NCBI RefSeq assembly: GCF_050947875.1
Contig: NC_134569.1
Coordinates: 188,038,067 to 188,102,066, forward strand
Reading direction: 5' to 3'
Length of the DNA: 64,000 bases
DNA from: Dermacentor variabilis
Lineage: Eukaryota > Arthropoda > Arachnida > Ixodida > Ixodidae
Below the pieces are notes generated by a model. The model saw only the letters and a program-made list of their open reading frames with translations, was not told where the DNA came from and did no database searches. Shown here piece after piece: positions 55,873-64,000 of the stretch (positions are counted from its first letter, which is position 1; each line of letters opens with the position of its first letter). Position numbers and translations under genes: made by a program.

Positions 55873-56970
55873 GTGGAGTTCGATCAGCTGATCGTTCCTC
55901 AATGCTATCGTCAGGATCTGTTGCGCTTGTCGCATGGGGGTTCGTGGTCCGGACACCTAGGAGTTAAGAAAACTAAGGACCGTCTCTTGCAAGAGTACTA
56001 TTGGCCAGGGTGTTTTCGGGACGCAGACCATTTCGTGAGGACATGTGACACCTGTCAGCGGGTGGGCAAACCAGGGGACAAATCAAGGGCGCCGTTGAGA
56101 TTGGTACCTATCATTACGAAGCCTTTTAGACGGCTCGTTATTGATACAGTGGGACCTCTGCCGGTAACAGCCACGGGGTACAGACACATTTTGACTGTGA
56201 TCTGCCCAGCGACAAAGTTCCCTGAAGCAGTGCCGCTTAAAGAACTCAGCTCAGTTGAGATAGTCAATGCACTACTGTCCATATTTGCGCGAGTTGGTTT
56301 TCCTGCGGAAATCCAATCAGATCAGGGCACAGTGTTTACTAGCGCTTTGACGACAACTTTTCTCGAAAGGTGTGGGGTAAAGCTGTTACACAGCTCAGTG
56401 TACCACCCACAGTCGAATTCCGTTGAGAAGCTCCACTCCGTCATGAAGCGCGTGTTGAGAGCATTGTGTTTTGAACATCAAACTGACTGGGAGCTGTGTC
56501 TGCCTGGGGTGATGTTTGCATTACGGACCGCGCCGCATGCGGCTACGGGGTTTTCGCCAGCTGAGCTGGTGTACGGTCGCTCGCTGCGATCTCCGCTTCG
56601 CATGCTTCGAGAATCGTGGGAAGGCAGGGGCGACGACCCAGTCGTGGTGGAGTACGTGCTTAAGCTCCTCGAACGCTTAAGAAGGGCACAGGAGTTGTCA
56701 GGTGAAGCAATGGCAAAGGCCCAGCAGAGGGCCAAGGTTTATTATGATCGGACCGCCAGGGCCCGTTGTTTTGAGGTGGGCGATGAGGTCATGATATTGC
56801 GCACATCGCTAAACAACAAACTAGACGTGCAGTGGGAGGGCCCAGCACGGATTGTTCAAAAACTGTCAGACGTCAACTACGTGGTGAGTCTGCCAGGAAA
56901 GCGGAAAGCACAGCAAGTTTACCACTGTAATCTGCTCAAACCTTATAGACAAAGGGAAGCAGTAGTGTGA
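55873..56970 (+). CDS. Element B integrase
   Basis: 365 residues from the first Met; homology already begins near 55786, before a TAA at about 55848. The zinc-binding part is H21, H28, C58, C61 (LSHGGSWSGHLG, CDTCQRVGKPG). The catalytic core has D91 (VIDTVGPLP), D150 (IQSDQGTVFTSA) and E185 (QSNSVEKLHSVMKRVL). There are 34 residues between D150 and E185, one fewer than the usual DD35E. The C-terminal module has VGDEVMILR and VQWEGPARIVQKLSD (GPF-like) and YHCNLLKPY. It ends at TGA 56968-56970; RT follows in the same phase. Confidence 0.93.
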   Translation: MEFDQLIVPQCYRQDLLRLSHGGSWSGHLGVKKTKDRLLQEYYWPGCFRDADHFVRTCDTCQRVGKPGDKSRAPLRLVPIITKPFRRLVIDTVGPLPVTATGYRHILTVICPATKFPEAVPLKELSSVEIVNALLSIFARVGFPAEIQSDQGTVFTSALTTTFLERCGVKLLHSSVYHPQSNSVEKLHSVMKRVLRALCFEHQTDWELCLPGVMFALRTAPHAATGFSPAELVYGRSLRSPLRMLRESWEGRGDDPVVVEYVLKLLERLRRAQELSGEAMAKAQQRAKVYYDRTARARCFEVGDEVMILRTSLNNKLDVQWEGPARIVQKLSDVNYVVSLPGKRKAQQVYHCNLLKPYRQREAVV

Positions 56971-58461
56971 ATGATGGTAAACGTTCCCGAAGAGCTTCCG
57001 GTCGAGCTTCCGGGACTAGGCTCAGTGACGAACAAGGAAGACACCGATCAAGTCATTAGTGACTTAATCAGTAAAGCATCGCTGTCGCCTGAGCAGAAAA
57101 CCGAACTACACCAGCTCTTACAAGAGTTTCAAGGTCTGTTCTCTGAGAGGCCTGGTAGGACTTCTGTACTTACTCATGATATAGAACTTACCTCCCCAGA
57201 GCCAGTACGATCCAAGGCGTATCGGGTGTCACCCCGCCAGAGCGATATTATGGAGGCTGAGGTAAAGAAAATGCTACAGCTCGGTGTTATTGAGGCAGGT
57301 GAGAGTGATTATACCTCCCCTTTGATTTTAGTTGAGGTACCGGGCAAGGAACCTCGTCCTTGCGTCGACTACCGCAGGATTAATTCCATCACTAAGGATC
57401 AAATTTATCCGATCCCTAACATCGAGGAGCGCCTTGAGAAAGTTAGTAGCGCTCAGTTTATTTCCACCCTAGATCTTGTCAGGGGTTATTGGCAGGTTCC
57501 ACTTACAGAAGAGGCTAGTAGGTATGCGGCGTTCATTTCACCAATGGGAACATTCCGTCCTAAAGTGTTGAGTTTTGGTTTGAAGAATGCGCCATACTGT
57601 TTTTCAAGCCTCATGGATAAAGTGTTGCGGGGACAGCAAGAATTCGCTTTACCGTATTTAGACGACGTAGCGATATTCTCCGCATCCTGGTCTGAGCATA
57701 TGGCACACTTGCGGGCAGTGCTAACCCGCCTGCGCGAAGCGGGCTTGACAGTCAAGGCTCCCAAGTGCCAGTTAGCACAGGCCGAGGTTGTCTACCTCGG
57801 TCACGTGATTGGTCAGGGTCGTCGCCGCCCCTCTGAAATAAAGGTGGCCGCTGTGCGAGACTTCCCGCAACCGCGCACGAAGACCGATATTCGGTCGTTC
57901 TTAGGTGTCGCCGGCTACTATCAGAGGTACATCCCCAGGTACTCTGATATCGCGGCTCCCCTGACGGATGCCCTAAGAAAAACAGAGCCCCAAACAGTCG
58001 TATGGGACGAGACAAAGGAAAGAGCTTTTAGCGCCCTAAAGAGTGCCCTAACAAGCCAGCCGGTGCTACGATCGCCAGACTATACAAAAGGGTTCGTTGT
58101 TCAGTGCGATGCTAGTGAGCGAGGCATGGGCATTGTACTGTGCCAACGGGAAAATGGAGAAGTAGAACACCCCGTCCTGTATGCTAGTCGTAAGCTGACC
58201 AGTCGTGAGCAGGCATATAGCGCCACCGAGAAAGAGTGTGCGTGTCTCGTGTGGGCCGTTCAGAAATTGTCATGCTATCTAGCCGGCTCGAGGTTTATCA
58301 TTGAGACGGATCACTGCCCTCTCCAATGGCTGCAGACCATCTCTCCCAAAAATGGCCGCCTCCTGCGCTGGAGCCTCGCTTTGCAACAATATTCCTTTGA
58401 GGTGCGTTACAAAAAGGGGAGTCTCAACGGTAACGCCGATGGCTTAAGTCGAAGCCCCTAA
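56971..58461 (+). CDS. Element B reverse transcriptase and RNase H
   Basis: 496 residues, uninterrupted. N-terminal linker, then RT: PVRSKAYRVSPRQ (~76), SDYTSPLILVE, RPCVDYRRINSIT, TLDLVRGYWQVPL (first catalytic Asp), FGLKNAPYCF and YLDD at residues 229-232. The connection has FLGVAGYYQRYIPRYSDIA. RNase H has VQCDASERGMG, ATEKECACLVW, IIETDHCPLQWL and GNADGLSRSP at the end. No integrase follows; it ends 481 bp before the 3' LTR. These are Ty3-type sequences in a Ty1-like order. Confidence 0.95.
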   Translation: MMVNVPEELPVELPGLGSVTNKEDTDQVISDLISKASLSPEQKTELHQLLQEFQGLFSERPGRTSVLTHDIELTSPEPVRSKAYRVSPRQSDIMEAEVKKMLQLGVIEAGESDYTSPLILVEVPGKEPRPCVDYRRINSITKDQIYPIPNIEERLEKVSSAQFISTLDLVRGYWQVPLTEEASRYAAFISPMGTFRPKVLSFGLKNAPYCFSSLMDKVLRGQQEFALPYLDDVAIFSASWSEHMAHLRAVLTRLREAGLTVKAPKCQLAQAEVVYLGHVIGQGRRRPSEIKVAAVRDFPQPRTKTDIRSFLGVAGYYQRYIPRYSDIAAPLTDALRKTEPQTVVWDETKERAFSALKSALTSQPVLRSPDYTKGFVVQCDASERGMGIVLCQRENGEVEHPVLYASRKLTSREQAYSATEKECACLVWAVQKLSCYLAGSRFIIETDHCPLQWLQTISPKNGRLLRWSLALQQYSFEVRYKKGSLNGNADGLSRSP

Positions 58462-58942
58462 CGTAGGAATCAGCCTCAAAATTGTTTGTTACTGATGTTT
58501 TTCTTCCTGAGGCAGGATTTTTAACATATTGCTTTTGTTTAGTGTTTCAAAGTGATGACATGCTTTCTAGTGCAATTTTCCAATTTGTGGACGCGTTCTG
58601 AGTGCTGCTAGACTACTGTAAGGAACTAGGCAGTGGTATAGAAGGGGAAAGAGCCTGGCAGGGCTTAGTGAGGGCTGTGCCGTGCTTGCTGACTAAGCGG
58701 TTGAGTTTCAGCGTAGTTCTAACGCTTGCCGGGAACGAGAACAAAAATGTGAACTCTCCCGAAGTCACTTTGCAGTGTCCCGTGCGAACCTGAACGAGAG
58801 AACGAGGCCTTCTCTGTGCGCTGCGCTCAAGAAACGTCGAGGGACGCCAGACTTCGGTTATGAGCATCATCGAGCGACATCCCTCCGGACAGCGGATGCA
58901 GTCCCCTGACCATCGGGATCTCCTTCCCCCGGCGGGGCGGTC
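58462..58942 (+). other. Element B non-coding 3' spacer with purine tract
   Basis: 481 bp without a supported frame. It ends CCCCCGGCGGGGCGGTC, and the GGCGGGGCGG is a candidate polypurine tract for plus-strand priming, just before TGTTACG of the LTR. Confidence 0.6.
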
Positions 58943-59645
58943 TGTTACGTTTCGCCTACGACGCGCGGTTTAGCCGGCGCGGCTGCAACGGACGCCGGGG
59001 CTTCGTTCAAAGCGGCAGACATTTTGGCCCGTTCGGCGCCGCCGCTACGCCTCCCCGCCAAGCGCGTCCAGGCCTGTTCTAATGCCACGTGTCTTCATGT
59101 GCGTGTGTGTGTGTATGTGCATGTTGGTGCCCACGCTTGTCGAAGCGCGGCAGCCGGGGAGAGGAGCTCCCCCAACTGTGAAGCGAGGGGGTCTGACCGG
59201 CGCCGACATGACGTATGCGCCACCTTCTCTTCCCATTGTGCCCGAACGGCGCCGGCACGACGGCTACGCCACCTTCTCATCCCATTGTGCCCGAGCGGCA
59301 CAGTCACGTGCTCGTCTATAGAGGGGTTCCTTCTTGCCCTCAACTGCGAGAGTATAAAAGCAGCTGCCCCCGGACGCCAAGGGGGGCTCCGATTTCTTCT
59401 GTTGAGTAACGTGCACTCCCGTCTCTCTACTTCGGTCAACCTGACCGCCAACTCTTTGCGATGTTAGAATAAACAAGTTGTTTTGTTGTTACCAGTCGAC
59501 TCATGCTTTGCCGGGACCTTCGGATGCTTCCAGTTGTACCCCAGGCCGCCAGGCCAACGCTACCCTTGGGGCTTGCGACCCAGGTGCAACAACGGGCGTC
59601 AGCGCCGAGTTCCCAACAACTCGTGCCAGCGGTGCGATTCCAACA
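58943..59645 (+). repeat. 3' LTR of element B
   Basis: 703 bp, the same length as the 5' LTR, with TATAAAA at 59353-59359 and AATAAA at 59468-59473. Five substitutions relative to the 5' LTR were seen (for example GACATGACG for GACACGACG). Confidence 0.95.
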
Positions 59646-59780
59646 GTGGGTCCAGTGTTCCAATGTACGGAACGAACAGGCAGACGCTGAAGCAAGAACT
59701 GCTTTAGATAATGCTTCTGAAGTACGCATTCCATTCTCACGAACAGACACAAATGCCCTACTTCGTCGCGTAATATGCAA
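59646..59780 (+). pseudogene. I-group LINE, RNase H end of ORF2 (inverted 5' segment of a twin-primed copy)
   Basis: The frame reads WVQCSNVRNEQADAEARTAL, a degraded form of the RNase H end W-PGHxxVxGNExAD, then PFSRTDTNALLRRVICN. It stops in the target duplication at 59781. It is on the plus strand, while the following part of the same protein (HPDRRHKRLHEW...) lies on the minus strand at 52958 downward. The 5'-most end of each segment abuts element B. Confidence 0.75.
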
Positions 59781-59791
59781 CCTTGCATAGT
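59781..59791. repeat. LINE target-site duplication, right copy
   Basis: CCTTGCATAGT, matching 52380-52390 with one mismatch. Confidence 0.7.
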
Positions 59792-60357
59792 AAGTTTCAC
59801 GCATGTTATCTACACACATCCACCCCAACTGACACTAAAACTTAGGCCCACTCAACAATATACAGAACTACAAACTACATAATATTGACTTTCCAAGCTG
59901 TTTTGCACGGCAAGAACAAATCTTAAGCAGATGAGCAGACCCGCAAGCAATTTGGCAGAAAATAAACAATAAGATAGTGACCACACCAACGAACATTACC
60001 GAGCCAGAAACATGACAAGTCACTGCTCGAAGGTGATTGGCAAATAAAGAACAAAAAGCAGAAGACCCTAATCCTGATTTAATTAAGAAGCAGAAAGCTT
60101 GCACAGCTTGGAATACATTTCTAGCCACGCTTCCAGTACAAGCACCTTATACGCTGCTTGCACCATTTGGACAAGCATAATGAGCTCCTAAAATGCTCAC
60201 ATATATTTCCTGTGAAGCTGTGTCCAAAGAGCTTTGTGTCGTCCACCAAGCCACTGTCTACAGTATCCACCTGAACAGAGGTTCATGCAGCCGCCCCAGC
60301 GTCATGCAGATCCACTGCAAATGCAGAGGCAAGCAAGGCAAACAATGGAAGGATCAA
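59792..60357. other. No gene recognised; one possible exon fragment
   Basis: AT-rich. From about 60258, after an acceptor-like CACTGTCTACAG, a plus frame reads YPPEQRFMQPPQRHADPLQM with Gln/Pro bias up to the hairpin at 60358. It could be a host exon cut by the LINE insert, but there is no domain and no donor site. Confidence 0.25.
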
Positions 60358-60387
60358 TTGAGGGATCCGCCATGCCGGATCCCTCAA
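60358..60387. repeat. 12-bp perfect hairpin at a LINE 5' junction
   Basis: TTGAGGGATCCG (60358-60369) and CGGATCCCTCAA (60376-60387) with a 6-nt loop. The right arm is the first recognisable LINE sequence, so the left arm looks like an inverted copy of the LINE's truncated 5' end. Confidence 0.85.
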
Positions 60388-60952
60388 TACCACGCATCAG
60401 GCTGATGTGGACACCTGCTCATGCCTCACTGTCGGGCAATGACCACGCTCATGCGGCTGCCCGAGAGCTAACCTGCCGGGCACCTGGCAGTGAGGCGAGC
60501 AACCCATATCAAGCCTCCCAGAATTTGCCCAACACATAGCGTGATACTCTAGACTTTTACAGACTAGGGCGCTTGCGATATCACCCTCCACCCAAATCCT
60601 TCTCCCTCAATGAAGCCGTATCCCTGAGACGGCTTCAAACCAATTCTTATCTGAACCTCCTCCTTCTCAACAAGTTCTCCCCAACCTTATATCCCACCAC
60701 CTGCCCAGGCTGCGGTGCACCACCGACGACGTTCCACGTCACGATTGAGTGCCAAAAACTACCTAAGGATATCGCTGTTCTACAATCCCCCCAACCAACA
60801 TATGCGCAGTGGGAGGCGATCCTCCGTCGCTCCAAGCCTCAGGTCTGACTGGCCCTGATACGACGAGCACAAGCAGTAATGACAGCCATTGGGGCCCTGG
60901 ACTGAGGGCCCCAACCACATAACTCCTTTCTCTTTATAATAAAGTTTCTTCT

Positions 60953-60981
<29 letters not shown>
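60376..60981 (+). pseudogene. I/Jockey-group LINE, RNase H end to 3' tail
   Basis: PRIRLMWTPAHASLSGNDHA (RNase H end) begins just inside 60390, then HAAARELTCRAPGSE. A stop near 60537 and a frame shift follow. The C-terminal part from 60573 reads RYHPPPKSFSLNEAVSLRRL, CPGCGAPPTTFHVTIEC and YAQWEAILRRSKPQV, then RRAQAVMTAIGALD. The 3' end is TATAATAAAGTTTCTTCTTC followed by (TC)n to 60981. It is a 5'-truncated copy. Confidence 0.8.
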
Positions 60982-60983
<2 letters not shown>

Positions 60984-61184
60984 CATGATAAGGTGACCCC
61001 AACTTTTTCTTCTATTCTTCTTCCCTCTGAAAGCAGTGGCAGATTAGATAACTGTTAGCTCAGGCAAAACTGCTTTTCATCAAATTTTTCTATTTTTTTG
61101 TCATCATCAGCTTATTAGGGCAAAAGCCTTAGATGACTCATGGGTCAAAAAATCTAATGTCCGGCGTTACGGCACCAAAATTCA
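60982..61184. other. No gene
   Basis: Short AT-rich spacer between the LINE tail and the TTAATTAA repeat array. Nothing recognisable. Confidence 0.4.
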
Positions 61185-61865
61185 CAGGATTTTGAACCGT
61201 CGACCTTTGGTGGGAGTCGAACCCATGACCTGTGGCGTTAATTAAGGCAAAGTTATTTAAGACCCTGAAACTTTTGTGGGATTCAAACCCGTGAGCTTTG
61301 GTGTTAAGGTGAACTAAGCCATCAATTTATTGAGGAGAAAGCATGACTCTCAGGTGAAGTAGAAGAAACGTCAGCACGACCTGTGGTGCTACTTAAGGCA
61401 CAGTTAATTAAGGTGGAGTTAATTAAGGCACTTGTACCCATGACTTTTGGTGGGAGTCCAACCCACTTGTAGATATGGGCGAATTAGCTATATCTCCAAG
61501 TTGGATTTGAATTGACATCGTGAAGGTCAAGTTGAACCAACGACCTTTGGTGTTAATTAAGGCACTCCAACCCATGACCTAGCATGGAGATATGGGCAAA
61601 CTGGCCTCTCCAAGCTGGATTCCAATTGACATGGTGAAGGTCAAGAGGCAAGAAAGAGTTGGTATTAATTAAGGTTGAGTTAATTAAGGTAGGGTAAATT
61701 AAGATACAATTAATTAGGGCACTCAAACCACAACCTTTCGTGGGAGGGAAACCCGGAAACCCACAACCTCTGGTGATAATTAGGGTAAATTAATTAAGTC
61801 ACAGCTGATGAATGTAGAGTTAATTAAGGCATCCGAACCCACAACTTATGGTGGGAGAAAACAAG
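61185..61865. repeat. TTAATTAA-rich degenerate repeat array
   Basis: About ten or more irregular units of 30-60 bp combine GACCTTTGGTGGGAGTCGAA-like phrases with TTAATTAAGGCAC/TTAATTAAGGTGAA. An internal longer duplication (GATATGGGC(G/A)AA...TCTCCAAG(T/C)TGGATT..AATTGACAT.GTGAAGGTCAAG) is at 61476-61535 and 61592-61645. The inverse orientation occurs at 14285-14440. Non-coding. Confidence 0.8.
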
Positions 61866-61929
61866 TAACAGGAAGTAACAACGCATTCTAATGAAAATGT
61901 CAATTAATGTAATGAATGTCTCATGAATC
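61866..61929. other. Spacer with a short direct duplication
   Basis: ATGAATCTAATAAAT occurs twice, starting at 61922 and 61938, at the LINE's 5' boundary. It may be a duplication created at insertion. Confidence 0.4.
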
Positions 61930-62703
61930 TAATAAATAATGAATCTAATAAATGTAAGGCGATGCGTTTGTCCCATGCTGCCAGAAATACCACCCTTCCT
62001 ACATACAATATTAACAACATATCTGTAGAAAATGTTTCATCATACAAATATCTTGGTATCCACATTACACACAATCTTACATGGAACATTCATATAAATT
62101 ACATTTACAGTAACACTAATCACGTGCTTGGGTTCTTACGGCATAATTTTTCAGTGGCAACTGCAGCTGTAAAGTTACTTCTGTACAAATCCTTAGTGAG
62201 GCCTAAACTTGAATATGCATGCTCCATTTTCAACCCTTCTACTCTAAAGCTAAAAAATACCATGGAATCCATTCAAAACTGAGCTGCTCGTTTTATTCTT
62301 TCTAATTATTCTTGTCATGCAAGTGTCTCGTCAATGAAACTAACCCTTGGCTTGCCTAACCTAAAGCTATGTCGTAAATACATTCGCCTATGCCTTCTTC
62401 ATAAGGTTTATTACACTAACGAAACATTTAAGGATGAACTAATCTCCCCGCCTTCATACATATCGTCACGCATGGATCATCGTTTTAAGGTGGAAGTTCC
62501 CACTTGTCGCACGAACGTTTATTTTGATTCCCTTTTACCACGAACGATGGATGACTGGAACCACCTCCCTGCCTCCATCACTGCCATTTCTGATGCCATA
62601 AACTTCAAGAATATTGTCCACAAATTTATTTGTAGTAATCACCACTCCTCTCTGTAATGCCTAAGGGCCTTGAGAGTATGATAATAAATAAATAAATAAA
62701 TAA
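61930..62703 (+). pseudogene. CR1/L2-group LINE, C-terminal end of RT and 3' tail
   Basis: NKCKAMRLS opens the copy. The thumb and C-terminal region follows: YKYLGIHITHNLTWNIHI, GFLRHNFSVAT, LLYKSLVRPKLEYACSIF, an in-frame TGA at 62281-62283, then AARFILSNYSCHASVSSMKL, YVSSRMDHRFKVEVP-type blocks (SYISSRMDHRFKVEVPTCRTN) and RTMDDWNHLPASI. The 3' end is a (AATA)n tail at 62682-62703. RT palm motifs lie upstream of the truncation point. Only one stop is seen, so it is a fairly young truncated insert. Confidence 0.85.
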
Positions 62704-63360
62704 AGTATGCAGGCTTTCACCTTCATCCTCTTTAGCATATACTCAAGTGACTATCAACTTTTGAACGTCTGTTGCAAGACAAGGGCCCCTTCCAGCAATG
62801 TATGATTACACATGCCACGAGTCAGCCGATTCTATTGTATGCCTGCAAATGCTCTTGCCTAACCACAGCACCGTGTTCTCTGCCATCATCAACTGCATAT
62901 TCATTTCCTCGGTGCCCGTTTGGTTGCTCTAACTGACGACCAGTTATCTGCTCTAAGCATTACATGGCCTGCCAAACTCAATCTCACCCTCTTTATCCCA
63001 GCTAGAATATCGCCTACTCCCCCTTTCCCTTCTAATTCATACTACCATATTCCTAGCTCTCAATGTTGCACCTATTAGCCTATCATCGTTTGTTCCATCA
63101 TTCTTGCGTGGTTCTTACCTTCTTCTAAAGCTTCTCAGTTACCCTCTAAGTTCCTACCTGTCCAATGCCCCAATTGTATACTTTTATTGATAAGAATAAT
63201 GGTGAGCTGCTAGGCTAATGGTTTTGAAAAATAATAATGATGCTTTCTTAGTGGACAACAATTTTTCACTTTAACAGAACTTACTCCACCTTGCAAGTTT
63301 CCTCAGAATTGATTTTCTATACCTAGTGTTCCTACACTTTGAGTTGGCGATTAATTTGAC
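62704..63360. other. No gene recognised
   Basis: Short frames only, no repeat or domain recognised by eye. Confidence 0.3.
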
Positions 63361-63570
63361 CTCCTGGCTGGCTCAGACCATAGAGCAATTGGCCCAAAAA
63401 AGGCACGTGTCGCAGGTTCGATACCCAGACCAGGACGAATTTCTATCGAGGAAGCTTGCACCGATTTCATCTGCCACTTTATGCTAGTATTTACAGGTGC
63501 ATCACAATTTTCCTCTTTCATTTCAATGACATACACATCGAGAAATGCACCAGCCTGACAGTGAAATAAA
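63361..63570 (+). repeat. tRNA-derived SINE
   Basis: The head at 63361-63437 has an acceptor-like CTCCTGG / CCAGGAC pair, GGCTGGCTCAGACCATAGAGC as A box and GGTTCGATACCC as B box. The anticodon arm (AATTGGCCCAAAAAAGGCACG) is poor. A tail of repeat body follows (GAATTTCTATCGAGGAAGC), with an uncertain end. It resembles an abundant tick SINE, not a functional tRNA gene. Confidence 0.55.
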
Positions 63571-64000
63571 TAGCAGGTGACTATTGAACCTCCCTCCCCC
63601 CCCTGCACTCCATGCCTATGATGAGGATGGGTGAGTATGTGGGCACAAGTTTTCGAACACATGCGAGGTACTAACCAGTGAACACAGACAAACTGTGTTT
63701 AGGGACGAGGACTGCGTCAAACATTGATAGACTATCTAAGGCAACTGACTATACATACAAGGTTGTTAGCATCTTAAACTAGAATAATCACTCGCCAGAA
63801 AAGTTTTTGTAGAAACTCTGCTCAGGCAAATTTTGGGTACTGTGACAAGGTCACAAGTAACTAACCATTTTCTCGCCATTTCAGTGCTTTGAAAATTTTT
63901 CTGGTTGGCTGCACCAAAAGTACCGAAACAAAATGCTACTCAGGTTAATAGTCTATGAACAACCAAAGTTTACAAGTGAACTCTGCATGGTCCATCAAAT
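63571..64000. other. No gene recognised
   Basis: A C-run at about 63591-63603 and otherwise plain AT-rich sequence to the window end. Confidence 0.3.

Larger units (their letters stand above)
52959..59645 (+). mobile_element. LTR retroelement B, Ty3-type with integrase upstream of RT (Gmr1-like order), young
   Basis: Complete element, 6687 bp. Two 703-bp LTRs (52959-53661, 58943-59645) differ at five positions by my reading. It is flanked by GTGG at 52955-52958 and 59646-59649. All coding domains lie in a single phase from 53977 to 58461: Gag, zinc knuckle, protease-like motif, integrase, RT and RNase H. Only three in-frame stops break it (55783, 55848 and 56968). It has no envelope frame. 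It sits at the inversion junction of a LINE copy (52391-52958 and 59646-59780). Confidence 0.93.

Noticed and set aside
55783..56970. Programmed stop-codon readthrough in element B
   Set aside because: Element A has sense codons at the matching positions, so decay is the simpler explanation; kept only as a testable point.
52959..59645. Envelope gene in elements A or B
   Set aside because: The 415-481 bp between RNase H and the 3' LTR have no open frame of suitable length, signal peptide or membrane segment.
61185..61865. CRISPR array
   Set aside because: Units are irregular and degenerate, without equal-length unique spacers, and the genome is clearly eukaryotic.
63351..63662. 103-residue minus-strand protein
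   Set aside because: Antisense to the tRNA-like SINE and a C-run; no domain.

Overview
The window looks like chromosomal DNA of a hard tick (Ixodidae). It is gene-poor and made of nested, decayed transposable elements. It has a tRNA-derived SINE resembling the tick SINE Ruka (two copies), RTE-, CR1/L2- and I/Jockey-group LINEs, Ty3-type LTR retroelements, THAP-bearing DNA-transposon relics, long microsatellites and fold-back repeats. No bacterial, plasmid or CRISPR feature was seen. The tick assignment rests on recognising repeat families from memory.

Layout. 1-4.3 kb: a minus-strand RTE-type LINE split by a 1.67-kb inverted-end element that itself carries a SINE. 6.2-11 kb: old ~0.5-0.6-kb repeat units split by a plus-strand CR1-like LINE (7.48-10.28 kb). 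12.2-15.1 kb: a degenerate minus-strand I/Jockey-group LINE with a duplicated 5' region. 15.2-16.6 kb: a THAP-bearing DNA-transposon relic, with inverted relatives at 37.8-38.1 and 39.9-41.2 kb. 18.1-20.5 kb: LINE pieces, a tRNA-like SINE and a fold-back. 21.4-22.45 kb: the only convincing host gene, a GDE1-like glycerophosphodiester phosphodiesterase whose coding region has no introns. 23.3-30.3 kb: LTR retroelement A. 33.3-35.4 kb: a 3'-truncated Ty3-type element (LTR, gag, protease). 38.1-39.7 kb: three fold-backs. 42.4-43.4 kb: LINE 3' ends. 43.4-52 kb: mostly non-repetitive to the eye, AT-rich, no clear gene. 52.1-59.8 kb: a THAP relic, then a LINE copy with an inverted 5' segment, into whose inversion junction LTR retroelement B inserted. 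60.4-62.7 kb: two more LINE 3' ends separated by a TTAATTAA-rich repeat array.

The most interesting system is the pair of related LTR retroelements A (23296-30274) and B (52959-59645). Both encode Gag, a protease-like region, integrase and then reverse transcriptase/RNase H, so integrase lies upstream of RT. That order is Ty1/copia-like, but the domains are Ty3-like; among Ty3-type elements it is known for the Gmr1-like group. Both have 4-bp target duplications beginning GTG, the same 18-bp candidate primer-binding pattern, a SAP-like start to Gag and an unusual DSAAT protease motif. B is young (five differences seen between its 703-bp LTRs), and its whole coding capacity lies in one frame broken by three stops. 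A is older and more damaged.

Other notable points: the GDPD protein has Lys and Glu where the family has its metal-binding Glu and Asp; the LINE around element B has the architecture and flanking duplications expected of twin priming; and two THAP relics share the same nonsense codon.
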